This document shows, piece by piece, positions 13,698 through 24,455 of a DNA stretch of 64,000 bases. A program made the position numbers and the translations under genes. Origin of the DNA: Lineus longissimus (taxonomy: Eukaryota > Nemertea > Pilidiophora > Heteronemertea > Lineidae); the NCBI RefSeq assembly GCF_910592395.1, contig NC_088310.1, positions 20,343,501-20,407,500 of the forward strand. Reading direction: 5' to 3'. Positions within the stretch are counted from its first letter, which is position 1; every line of letters begins with the position of its first letter. The notes under the pieces are model-generated. The model saw only the letters and a program-made list of their open reading frames with translations. It did not search any database and was not told the DNA's origin.

Positions 13698-15121
13698 TTA
13701 TTTGCCAGTTTCAAAGAATTCACTCCCTGAGAACAAATCTAGATTGTTACTGTGTGAAGAACATCCTTGTGTAGGTGAAGTCCTCATCCTTTGAACTTCT
13801 TCCCTGGTCACTGCTGAACTTGATGGAAAAGTGCGCTTCTTTCTTGTCAAGGCCTCATCATCTTTTACAGTTAGAGACTGAGAGTGAGAGTTGGTCATTA
13901 CTGGAGTTGCCCAAGGTCCATCTCCCATTCCTCCAAGGATATTCTGACTGTTGGAACAAGGGGTGTGATTCTGACTGTTGGAGTAAGGAGTGTTAGGTGA
14001 TTTGTGACATTTCAGATGGAGAGGTGTTGACGGAACTAGTTGTGCATCTCTCTGGCCTGGAGTTGCAGGAATGTTGAGAAGGTCTCCTGAAAAATAATGG
14101 ATTAATTTTATACTAACTATAGGCAGTGCCCATTAGTGTCTTGTGTCCCTCTCATTTGAAGGTGCTGGCACTTGAGTCAAAGACACAGCTTGACTGATTT
14201 GGGGCGCATTGTCATGCATTTGCTCTTCGATTTCTATAGACATACCTGGGTTGTTGCTGTTTGATGCAAAGAAATGCATGTGTGCTGGTGGTGGTACTTG
14301 TTGGTTGGAAACTGGAGCAGGTGTCCCCGGAACAGTATTGTCATCAGCTCGATCTGGAAACATGTATAGAAGACATAGAAGAACAGATAAGTATAATTAG
14401 GAAAATACCATTAAAGACCTTATTTAAATGGTATCATGGGGGTATAGACCCCAAAGTGAATAAAGCCAGACACAGCAAGACAGTACTACTGGTGTGTCCA
14501 GATGGAATAAATTGTCATCCACAAGCTAACGGTAGCTAACCAGGAGCTTGTCCTCTTATTCTTCCATCTCTGCACATTGACCAGGGATTCAATGCCATGT
14601 ATGTAGGAATATGGATATCAAGAACTATGACTAGACAGACCCCCCCCCCCCCCCATCCTAAGAGACAGGATTGGCATTTCAAAATCTAAGAACTTGAACT
14701 GGCACTGCTGAGTGGGCATGGGGGGGGGGGGGTGCATGCTGCTGCTGCTTGGACAATCAGAAAACACGACCCATGTCCCAGGACCCCACCCGGCCTGTGG
14801 CCATGGATTGGTTGACCACCAAACTCCTCAAGCCAAGGCTCAGTCCTCTGAGTCTGGGGCAGTTGGGCAGGAGAAGTCACACTAACATGGGGAAAGTCCT
14901 GGTGATTCTGAAGGCAAGCTTTTTCTGTCTGGAACCATTGCATCTTGTTGAGAGCAATGCAGCCTGTTTGCTGTTGGTGTGCTTGGCACAAAATGAGCTG
15001 ATGATGCAGTGGCAAAATCGAAAAACATCCCCCTCTTCGTCTGATTTTTGGATTCTAACTTGAGTTCATGATTCAGGAAATTGACCAGTGTTTTCAGCAT
15101 ATCACATGGTAGGTAAAGCAT
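13698..15121 (-). CDS. Uncharacterised Ser/Thr/Pro-rich protein with many S/T-P sites
   Basis: I do not recognise this gene. Three minus-strand exons, 15121–14887, 14353–14246 and 14086–13698, join in phases 1 and 1 to give 732 nt and 243 aa. An in-frame TGA lies 24 nt before the ATG, supporting this start. A short hydrophobic N-terminus (MLYLPCDMLKTLVNFLNHEL) is followed by low-complexity sequence rich in TP/SP (VPSTPTANRL, IPATPGQRD, VPSTPLHLK, SPNTPYSNSQN, RTSPTQG). A direct repeat, TPYSNSQN…TPCSNSQN, and a basic KKRTFPSSS patch follow. The many minimal proline-directed kinase sites and the shared CCAAT/E-box promoter hint at a cell-cycle or nuclear role (inference only). Reading through the exon 2 donor (GTATGT) gives an alternative 3' end with a stop at 14133. 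Confidence 0.6.
14640..14732. repeat. Paired poly(C) and poly(G) homopolymers
   Basis: A C-run (14640–14654) and a G-run (14720–14732) lie about 65 bases apart in intron 1 of the minus-strand unknown gene. They are complementary and could pair, or may be assembly-sensitive simple repeats. Confidence 0.7.
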
Positions 15122-15133
15122 GTAAAGCGGCGT

Positions 15134-15345
15134 CTGGAAAGAACCTCAAGAAATCAGTCGATAAAGAGCAATTTTGGCGAAAGATCGGACAACGCGGAAC
15201 AGAAGCACGTGGCTCCGTGTCGTCTGCTATTGAGGCCACGTGACTTTGATTGGCCAATGAAAAAAGTTTAAAGACCCGGAAGTTATGAATGGAGGAAGCA
15301 AGCATGTGCTCGATTTTTCGCTCATAAAAACCTCAAATTTTGAAG
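15134..15345. promoter_or_regulatory. Bidirectional promoter with E-boxes, palindromic CCAAT and ETS site
   Basis: This lies between the minus-strand unknown gene (start 15121) and the plus-strand KTYSR gene. Visible motifs are CACGTG at 15206–15211 and 15237–15242, ATTGGCCAAT (two overlapping CCAAT boxes) at 15249–15258, CCCGGAAGT (ETS type) at 15275–15283, and TTTGAA (CHR-like) at 15339–15344. No TATA box is seen. This combination is typical of TATA-less bidirectional, growth- or cell-cycle-linked promoters. Function is inferred from motifs only. Confidence 0.6.
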
Positions 15346-15708
15346 TAAATACACGCCGTTTTTCCTGTTAAAGGCATCAGGTGTGAAGATGAATATACGT
15401 AGAACAAAATAGTATATACAGAAATGTCTTTTCGTAATTAGAAATGAGTCTGTTTGGCTAGTAATATTTGATAGAGTGTCAGAGAAATTGAGAAATCGGA
15501 CATCTCACTGTACTGCAGACTGTATAGTGCAATACATCTACATGATCATGTAGTGTGTTTATAACTTCAACTCTCTGCCTGCTTGCTGGTGATGAAGTGC
15601 TGTCCAAGGCACAGGCTATGGGCCCTAAAAAAGGCAAGTGAGTTATTTCCAATGTTAATTATTTCTCTTGATTTTCAGACTCAGTGTTGTTTAACCTATG
15701 TCATCCTC

Positions 15709-18700
15709 ATGGCTTCTAAGCATTTGTGCAACCAAAAGACATACTCCCGAATGAAAAGAGTCACTGCAGGCACGAAAAGTACTGCCAGCACTAACCCTGG
15801 GAAAACAGGAAGAGTATTTTCACCGATCAGAATATTTTCTGATCCGTTCTCCTCTGATGACCCTGATGACGTCATACCATCACCTAGTAAGTATTTCACA
15901 GTGATGGCAGTAGCTCCAGATTATGGACAGAAAAACTAACTTGGAAGGGTGCCTTATTTCCGAACAAGGCATAGAAAATGTACTAGCTAAAGCTTTAGTC
16001 AGTGATAGGAATGAAAGTTCAGGGAATGTTAAAGATACTGGCCTTGAAGTGGGCCCTCGCCATGGAATTAAACCTAGAATAATATTGCGGGATAAAGATG
16101 TTTGCTCTGCAACCCTGCATGACCTGTTGCCTATTTTCCCCAAAACAATTGCATACTTTATGTTGGTAACTCAAACTGTCAAATAATTTTGATATTTCGT
16201 TCCTCTTTCTAATCCAGAAAAACAGTCCGAGCCAGTTCCTACGAAAAAGAGGAAGACAGACGCAGCTAAAGAGAGTACAGAGGTGACAAATTATGTCTAT
16301 GAGCCAAAGCTTTTTGAAGAAATGCCTGAAGTTGTGCCAGTGAAAAGAACTAGGTAGGCAGAACCTCATTTGTGCAAAAACACAATTGCAATTTGGGCCA
16401 AAATATGCCATTTCAACCTACTAAAGTAAGTACTTGGGGAGTTCGAGGGGATAACACTGAAGTGACAACTCGACTACCTCCAATCGAAATCATATTGCAT
16501 TCCATTTCAAAACATAATCGGTACATGAAATCCCACACCATTATTTACAAACTTAATAGTAGTATTCTTGTCTTTTTCTAGTAGAAGAGGAAGAGTGGCC
16601 AAGTCAAGAGGTATTTCTGATGTGAGCAATATTCAACGAGGTGGAGATAATCAAAGGGTAAATGTACAAGCTTCCTCTCTGGTGTTTTGGTATTTTTTTC
16701 AAATAAGGTATCAGCCTTCCCAAAAGATGCCGATTTTCACTAGGGTATGAAGGTAAGATAATGGAATACAACTTTACATGAAAGTGTCATACTTTTTCAG
16801 CCTCAAACAAGGAAAAGAAGGGAACAGGATGTGACCGCCGTAAAGTGTCAGATGCAGAGTGATTGGATTGAGCCTGACCTGGGAGATTTGTTAATGAAAT
16901 CATCTAGGAAACGTCAAAAGAAGAAGACCTCAAAGAATAGGCAGATTGATAATGATAAAGTGAAGAAGAAGGTTGGAAAAAAAGATGACTTTTCAAGGCC
17001 GAGTCCCATTAAGAGGTCCTCAGTTCCGGTTAAATCAATGAAATCAAAAGTTAAAAGGGTGAAATCTATTGGTGGTGAGAGTACTGCCTTGTCTGAGGCT
17101 GATATCTTGAAGAATGTGAACTCTTCACCTGATCCTACCTTTAAAGTACAGTTTGTGAAAAGTTGGGTTGATGAGTCTATGGAAGCAATAGAATCTGGTG
17201 ATCTTGCTCAATGGTCAGATGAACAAACTTTGAAAAGCTCACAGGAAAATAGCTCTGATTGTTCATCATTGTCCCGGTCAAAGGTTCTCCCTCAATTGAA
17301 GATCAAACCGAATGGGGCGCCCACCAAGAAAGCAGAAGATTCTGGTACCAGGGCAGTTGAGAATACTTCTGAAGAAACTGAAATTCCTTCTCCAGAACGT
17401 ACTATCCAAGTCGCAAAAATTCTGAATGTGCCCAGAAAAGCTTGCCAAAAAATGTCTGGCTCGAATGCTGTTATTTTACAAATTTTATCGACCCGTACTG
17501 CTGGCATTGCTTCTAAAGTTTTGGGTGACTTAAACCAGGACAATCCCAGATCAAAACAGTTAAAACCAAAGAAACTGACTCCTGTGCCAATTCAAAATGT
17601 CTTTAAGAAACCGGCAACTAACTTCGTTCCCAAAGTGGATCCTTTACTTTCTGGTCTCATGCATTGTCAGGAAAAATCAGTATGTCCTCAGCTCAACACT
17701 TCAAATCTTGTATACCTGAAAAGATTTTCAAAAAGTAGTAAGCATGATTCGTTATCTAAATCGAGCAGAACATCCCAGTCTTCAGGAAAAGAAACGTCGT
17801 CCAAGTGGAAGACTGTTGACTCATCAGCCGTAACTCGAAGTCAAAATGGTAAGAGTGCTGAACTGAGTTTGTCATCACAAAAGAAAAGTGCTCAAGTGTA
17901 TGTGACCTACACAACTATATATTTCATGTTCCAGTATTTGGTGTACAGTTGTTACTATACTGCTCCTTTTAATCTGATGAACTGGTGTAAAATTCAGGTT
18001 GATGACATCGCAATGCAATTGTATTGATAAAATTCTTTTAGAATCAACCTACTTCACCGAGGATGTTACAGACGACCTAATGACAGAAGATTTGATAGAC
18101 ACAACGACAGATACTGAGAGAAGGGCAACCAAAATGACTGATTCCACTCAGGAGCATACCTTTGGGACATTAGGCACCACTGATTTGATAGAAGGTGCAA
18201 CAGCAGATGTCATGACAGAAGACTTTGTCACCACTTATCCCACCAGTAGCACTGTTGAAATTGAAGTACTGCGCGATGCTCATGTTGGCCCTGGTTAGTA
18301 TACAGACAACTTGCATAAAAAAAGTTAGCTTCACTCTTATTAGGATGGACTTGTGTCTTATTGCCAAATAAACTCGCCACAAATCGTCTTCTTCATCATC
18401 TCCTTAATAATGCCATATTAATAATATGGCATTTCAGTCATATCATTGGCTCACTACGGTTGATTTGTTATCTGGCCTTCGTTCAAGATTGTGGTGTGTG
18501 GCTTTGTTGGTTGCAGGCCCATGCCTGCAAGTGTGCATCAATCTTGCACTTATGTTTTTAACTACAGCATTTCTTATTATCAGATACTATCAAAAGAAAG
18601 AAGAAGATGCAAAATCAGCTTGTTGATGACAATAATATGAAGAAAGTCCCACACAAAGTTTTGGCCAAACTTGTTGACTTAAATTTTGTGTGCGACCGCA

Positions 18701-21700
18701 GTGATAAACCAGGTTTGTGTCTTGGCTCACCAATAATTGCTTTATTTTGCATTTTATAAAATCAGTTGTGTATTCAATGATGGTACAATTCTCCGATATC
18801 TTAATAGATTTGTTTGCTGTCTGCTCTGGATTGATAGTAGTATAGTTAGTTTCTACTGCGAGAAGTTTATTGAACCAAAACAAAACAAACTTCATTTTTG
18901 CCTTACAGATTATGGTTATGGAACTCCAGAGCTTGAAGAAGTGGATACGTTTGAAAGCCTTCCATCTCTTCCAAAGGTTGCTGTGAAGATTGTTGAACCA
19001 AAGTTGTGTTCTACCTTCCTCCCTGACAAAGAGGACAATGGTGCTGTGTTGGTTGATGAATCAACAATTCTGGGAGGTATTATACAAGTGATTTGGAGAA
19101 CACATCCATGCTTCCCTATCAATAGCAAACACCTTTGGAAGAGGACGACCTCTACAAGAGGGATAATGGTTTTAGTCCTACTTTCATAATTTCCTTTCTG
19201 TTTAACTTCCAAAAGGACACCTCTCTCTTAAGGACAATGGTTTTCAGTTTCAGTGTTTCATTTGCTCATGATTATATAGATCAAAATATTAGTCCCCTAA
19301 CGTGTGATGTTTTTTTCTATTTTGTGAAGATGACTGCCACAGTGTAACCCTCAAAAGCATATCGACTGAGATGGAAAGTCCCCATGCGTCGAAGAAGGTT
19401 GGAAAGCCTGTCAAAGCCACTTTGACATCAACCAAACTTGCTGGGAAAAAGACAGATGATGGTGTAGTGGTGGATGTGTCAACAATAAGCGGAGATGGCT
19501 GTCACGGTGGTATCGAAGGTGAAACCACCGAGTTCGAAAGTGTTCCTGTCCCAAAGCAAGCCGGTAATGTCATCAAACGCAAATTGTTGTTGACCAAAAT
19601 TGCTGGCAGAAAGAGAGATGATGATGTGGTGGTTGATTTGTAACGGCCATTTTACATGTTTTGGGACTTAAGTCTTTTTTACAAGAGTTTAATTTTCCCT
19701 CCATGTTTAACTTGTCTTATTCCTGGGACCATGTTTGGGTTTATCTATACTTGCTGGGCCCAGGTTACTTGAGCCCTTGTTTTTGGTAAGGAAGACCCCC
19801 TCCTGAGCTCTATCTTTTTTTATTGAGGAATGCTAAACATTGTTCATTGTACTCCTGGATAAGGATCAGAACAATGCTGAAAAGTACCTCTGCAACTGTA
19901 CATGTATGTATCTCAGAATTATGGAAAGAACCTATACTATGTATTTATAATATACTAACATTTCATCAAATTTCCATGAAAATTTGTTTTCCTCACAGAT
20001 GGGTGCCACGGTGGTATCGAGGAAGACTCTGCTGAGTTTGAGAGTCTTCCACTTCAAAAGGAGGCTGGGAAAGTCGTCAAAGTCAAATTGACATCGACTA
20101 TGCTGCCTGGTAAAAAGACTAAGGATGATGTGGTAGTGGATGTGTCAACAATAAGTGGTGGTAAAGTCATTGTATCAATAGTTTTCTAAATTTGCCAAAA
20201 TAACCAATGTAGAGAATTCACTAACGGTCCCAAAGTCACACCGCATACGAAATGGACCTGTGGTTGTGACTCTGTCCTCTATAAATACCATGTAAGCTGA
20301 TTGTTGTCAATCTGTTTTTGTAAGCTTTTTGTTTTCGGGAAGATCATGATAACTGTGTATGTTATGTATAATGATTATGAAATTATCTTTCCTTCAGATC
20401 ACAGTCATGGTTTTGTGTGTTCTGAAAACCTATACTATATATTTATAGTATACTAACATTTCATTAAAATGGGGTGAAAATTTGTTTTCCTCACAGATGA
20501 TGGATGCCACGGTGGTATCGAGGAAGACTCTGCTGAGTTTGAGAGTCTTCCACTTCAAAAGGAGGCTGGGAAAGTCGTCAAAGTCAAATTGACATCGACT
20601 ATGCTGCCTGGTAAAAAGACTAAGGATGATGTGGTAGTGGATGTGTCAACAATAAGTGGTGGTAAAGTTATTGTATCAATAGTTTTCTAAATTTGCCAAA
20701 ATAACCAATGTAGAGAATTCATGGTCCCAAAGTCACACCACATACGAAATGGACCTGTGGTTGTGACTCTGTCCTCTATAAATACCATGTAGGCTGATTG
20801 TTGTCAATCTGTTTTTGTAAGCTTTTTGTTTTCAGGAAGATCATGATAACTGTGTATGTTATGTATAATGATTATGAAATAATCTTTCCTTCAGATCACA
20901 GTCATGGTTTTGTGTGTTCTGAAAATGAATCGGCTGCAATTAATAGTTGGAAAAGTCCTGCTGTTCCAGTCAAAAAGGTGATTGGAAAGGTTGTGAAAGC
21001 CAAATTGACATCAACCATGTTGTCTGGTGAAATGACTGCTGATGGTCTTGTCATGGATATGTCCACGATACATGAAGGTTAGCAGTTGTGTTTTTGTTGG
21101 TTGATCAAGATTCTTTGATTTTGTTTCATCCAGAGACACAATTCCAATTTTTTTCACAGAGTCAAACCTAAGCTCTATTACCTGGGAATGTGTCAATCTG
21201 TTTTTGTAAGCTTTTTGTTTTCGGGAAGATCATGATAACTGTGTATGTTATGTATAATGATTATGAAATTATCTTTCCTTCAGATCACAGTCATGGTTTT
21301 GTGTGTTCTGAAAACCTATACTATATATTTATAGTATACTAACATTTCATTAAAATGGGGTGAAAATTTGTTTTCCTCACAGATGATGGATGCCACGGTG
21401 GTATCGAGGAAGACTCTGCTGAGTTTGAGAGTCTTCCACTTCAAAAGGAGGCTGGGAAAGTCGTCAAAGTCAAATTGACATCGACTATGCTGCCTGGTAA
21501 AAAGACTAAGGATGATGTGGTAGTGGATGTGTCAACAATAAGTGGTGGTAAAGTTATTGTATCAATAGTTTTCTAAATTTGCCAAAATAACCAATGTAGA
21601 GAATTCATGGTCCCAAAGTCACACCACATACGAAATGGACCTGTGGTTGTGACTCTGTCCTCTATAAATACCATGTAGGCTGATTGTTGTCAATCTGTTT

Positions 21701-24455
21701 TTGTAAGCTTTTTGTTTTCAGGAAGATCATGATAACTGTGTATGTTATGTATAATGATTATGAAATAATCTTTCCTTCAGATCACAGTCATGGTTTTGTG
21801 TGTTCTGAAAATGAATCGGCTGCAATTAATAGTTGGAAAAGTCCTGCTGTTCCAGTCAAAAAGGTGATTGGAAAGGTTGTGAAAGCCAAATTGACATCAA
21901 CCATGTTGTCTGGTGAAATGACTGCTGATGGTCTTGTCATGGATATGTCCACGATACATGAAGGTTAGCAGTTGTGTTTTTGTTGGTTGATCAAGATTCT
22001 TTGATTTTGTTTCATCCAGAGACACAATTCCAATTTTTTTCACAGAGTCAAACCTAAGCTCTATTACCTGGTGTGAGTAGCAGACAATTTCCTTATGAAA
22101 TAATTGCCCTTACTGTTCAATGCTGCACAATTTATCATGGTCTTTTTTAGAGACTGAGGGCAAGTCACTGCAGAGACAAGCAGAGAAAACACCCATACAA
22201 ACCACAAAGAGATCTACAGTAACTTCTAAATTGAAGTAAGCACTCTTCAGTTTTGATCAGTTCTGCTACTTCAGCACTGATGCATAAAATAATATGAAAA
22301 TTCAGATAAAATTGATGCCGTGTCATTGTCACAGCAATGCAATTCCCTCGCGACGGTCAGTGCTATGAAGCGGTGGCTTTGTTTTTGCTGGTATTCCATT
22401 GTTCTCGCCAGACAAATGCCAGAGCAGAAAGTCTGGTTCTGCCCAAAGTTTATATCTAATGTCAGAAAAGACCCTTGAAAAACTTGCAGTCCATAAAGTT
22501 CTGCTAGTAAGCCTACATGCAATTAGTTGGCATTCGAACACCAGATCTAAAGTAGCAATGTTTATCATTCACTCAGGAAGCTTCACAGCAGGCCAAGACT
22601 TAAGAAAGAAGGGAAACTTCAGCCAAAAAATTCAACCTTACTTTTTCCAAGAGAAGATGGAAAACAACCCATGATTAGTAATAGTAACATAAACTGTTCT
22701 GCGGTTGTGGCGGATAGTAAGTATTTAATCTGCTATATCAGATAAGGCCCTCAAGTAGAAGACAGTCGCTCACAAGTTCTGGACTGGTTAATCGTTCTAA
22801 AAGATTGTAGAACAAGTCTGTCACTTTGAATTTGCAATATATCTGTGAGAAGATATGAATATCTATCTGCTAATGTTCTTCAAACTTGCTGCATCAGTTT
22901 CCTCCTACAATACATTACAAATATTTTTCATAGAATTGTTCTAAAATGTCCTAGTTGACCGTCGGCTCTCAACTCGATATTGTTTTATATTCCGTTCTCT
23001 TCCAGCCAGTGATCTGCAGCATGGATTGCAGTGTGACAGCAATATGAGCCTGTACAATTCTGGTGCAACAGATTTGTCAACTACTGCCACTAAAAGCAAG
23101 ACAAATCTAAAGGTGAGATTTATGATTGGAATTGCCTGGGTTGATAGTATGCTACCATCTTGTTGCTCAATCATGGCATGGTACCAGTGTCAATCTAACT
23201 TGGTGAAAATATGGTCAGACCGATGACACCATGACTCTGAAATTTTGTTCTCACTGACTGATGAGAAGTTTTAAGTTGTTTCTTTTGACTCATTTCAGAT
23301 GACCAATATAGAATCTACCATCTTCGCTAACAAGAGTGTCCACTTCTCCCTGCTTGATAAAAGTGATCATTGTCGTAAGAGGAAGGTGTTTACAAGCACC
23401 CCTTCAAACTCAAAAGAGACAGGAGAAGGCAGTTCCTTGGTAAAAAGATGTGGTCAGGTTCAACCATCCAATTGTTGACCCAGAAGACTCACTATATCTT
23501 TTGGAGTCGTTTGCACGCCTTTAATTAAGTTTTCAAGGGGCCATTGATATTTTTTCTTTTGATTTTAGATTGGTTTGTCATCAATTGCTGCAGAAGCTTC
23601 TTATGTTGATGGAGAATTTCCGCCTCGTCCAAGTTCGAGGGAAGTTATCACTGATGAAATCATCCAGATGTCAAAAAGTACAGAAAATTTGGTAGAGGTG
23701 TCGAATGCTGGCAAAGAAGAAACTGATGAGGTAATTCTTTCCCTGCCTTCACAGTTTGGTTGTTGTGCTTATCACTGCAGTGTCCATTACATGTGCAGTG
23801 AAATAAAGGCATTTTGACTTCGACCTTCAAAAATGAGAAGAAACTGTTAGGCCCTACTTCAAGGTCATAATGAAAGTTTAGCAAATGGACGGATGTATTC
23901 AATCCCTCTGGGAAGAATTTCAGAGATAGGAAACAAATAAACATGCTAATATCTCAGAAGTGGTAACATGTTGGGTGTTCTCCAGATGACTGACATCCAG
24001 TATAAAGGGATGAAGAAGAGGGTTGACTCTTATAACATCAATTACAAAAGGCTTAAGAACGTCAATCGCTGTGATGAAGTAGGACGGCGCAGACCAAAGT
24101 CCTATCCCAGCTGCTGCATTGAAGCCTACCCTGATAACATCCCTCAAATTCCAGTTCGACTTCTTGCATATGAAGCACCATCAAACGAAGAAATCTTGAG
24201 GACAAAACCAAGAGGTAACGCTATAAGCAGTCAGAACAGTCAAGTTGAAGTGATCTTATCCTGGCCCTCTGGTTGTGATCATTAAAGTTAAAATCAATAG
24301 AGCCGGATTTAGTTTCTGATAATCAGATGCACAAGTGGCTACAGAACTGTAAAACATGAAGTATATATTTTCTAAAAATATTTTCTTTCCTTTTAGTGGT
24401 CTATGTTATCATTTTTATACTGATGCTTTTTTCAGATTTCCTCCTAGATTTATAG
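15709..24455 (+). CDS. Large nuclear-type protein: N-terminal KTYSR (PDS5-binding-like) motif plus ~55-aa repeat array
   Basis: Exons read by eye: 15709–15886 (exon starts 15679), 16218–16353, 16585–16657, 16801–17848, 18042–18293, 18584–18712, 18909–19076, 19999–20160, 20497–20661, 20895–21077, 21383–21547, 21781–21963, 22151–22235, 22577–22716, 23006–23112, 23299–23457, 23569–23730, 23986–24214 and 24436–24455. They sum to 3744 nt (1247 aa), every phase consistent, with exon 19330–19643 skipped (it ends in a stop). Residues ~10–15 read KTYSRM, matching the [KR][ST]YSR PDS5-binding motif of Wapl and Sororin. An acidic SSDDPDD patch and basic stretches (PTKKRK, RKRR, RKKKM) follow. The middle is a repeat array (FESLP…KVVKxKLTST…VVVDVSTI). 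The C-terminus (RRRPKSYPSCCIEAYPDNIP … DFLLDL) is not recognised. No kinase, Wapl or other catalytic domain is seen. A cohesin/PDS5-linked role is inference from one short motif. Confidence 0.7.
18409..18433. repeat. Short perfect hairpin
   Basis: AATGCCATATTA and its reverse complement (12-bp arms, 1-nt spacer) lie in the intron before exon 18584–18712 of the KTYSR gene. Probably incidental. Confidence 0.6.
19330..19643 (+). other. Two-unit fused exon ending in a premature stop (alternative terminal or 'poison' exon)
   Basis: From the acceptor at 19328–19329 the frame encodes two repeat units back to back. They are joined as STISGDGCHGG, exactly where an intron would sit in the other units. 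The exon then ends in VVVDL and a TAA, where sister units read VVVDVSTISGG plus a GTAAAG donor. No good donor is visible, so transcripts including it would end here. The upstream and downstream exons are phase 1-1, so skipping keeps the frame. Confidence 0.6.
20305..22071 (+). repeat. Recent 886-bp-period tandem duplication inside the KTYSR gene
   Basis: 20305–21185 and 21191–22071 appear identical over 881 bases, introns included, and are separated by a 5-base filler (GAATG, 21186–21190). Each copy carries one DGCHGG-type exon (20497–20661 / 21383–21547), one DHSHGF-type exon (20895–21077 / 21781–21963) and a broken exon remnant (20398–20428 / 21284–21314). Identity in introns as well as exons implies a very young duplication or recent gene conversion. 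A collapsed or expanded assembly is the alternative. Confidence 0.9.
20398..20428 (+). pseudogene. Truncated remnant of a DHSHGF-type repeat exon (first copy)
   Basis: It has an intact acceptor (CTTTCCTTCAG) and the first ~31 bases of the exon (ATCACAGTCATGGTTTTGTG…). It then switches abruptly, through a GAAAA microhomology, into intron sequence related to that at about 19930. It has no donor and is probably not spliced in. An identical copy sits at 21284–21314 because of the tandem duplication. Confidence 0.75.

Larger units (their letters stand above)
18909..21963 (+). repeat. Array of homologous ~55-residue coding repeats on phase 1-1 exons
   Basis: Units are in exons 18909–19076, 19330–19643 (two fused units), 19999–20160, 20497–20661, 20895–21077, 21383–21547 and 21781–21963; exon 18584–18712 looks like a degenerate partial unit (KVLAKLVDLNF). 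Shared residues are FESLP, K, GKVVKxKLTST, L, GKK, DDVVVDVSTI and GG. Two subtypes alternate: a DGCHGGIEE type and a DHSHGFVCSENES type. Every regular unit exon begins and ends in phase 1, so any unit can be gained, lost or skipped without changing frame. Confidence 0.85.

Noticed and set aside
14686-15015. 109-codon minus-strand frame over exon 1/intron 1 of the unknown gene
   Set aside because: It overlaps exon 1 in another frame and runs through the poly(G)/(GCT) tract. The other frame has splice support and a consistent three-exon model.
16019-16411. 130-codon minus-strand frame
   Set aside because: Antisense shadow over intron 2/exon 3 of the KTYSR gene, with no motifs of its own.
20895-21963. 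The two identical 94-codon frames (20798–21082 and 21684–21968) as separate small genes
   Set aside because: Both are the same internal exon read through its upstream intron. The acceptors (20893–20894, 21779–21780) and phase 1-1 structure show they are exons of one gene, duplicated in tandem.
15709-24455. Assigning the KTYSR gene to WAPL or to haspin kinase
   Set aside because: Only a short motif and an acidic patch are shared. There is no Wapl domain and no protein-kinase motif (no HRD/DFG-type or haspin DYT segment) anywhere in the assembled exons.
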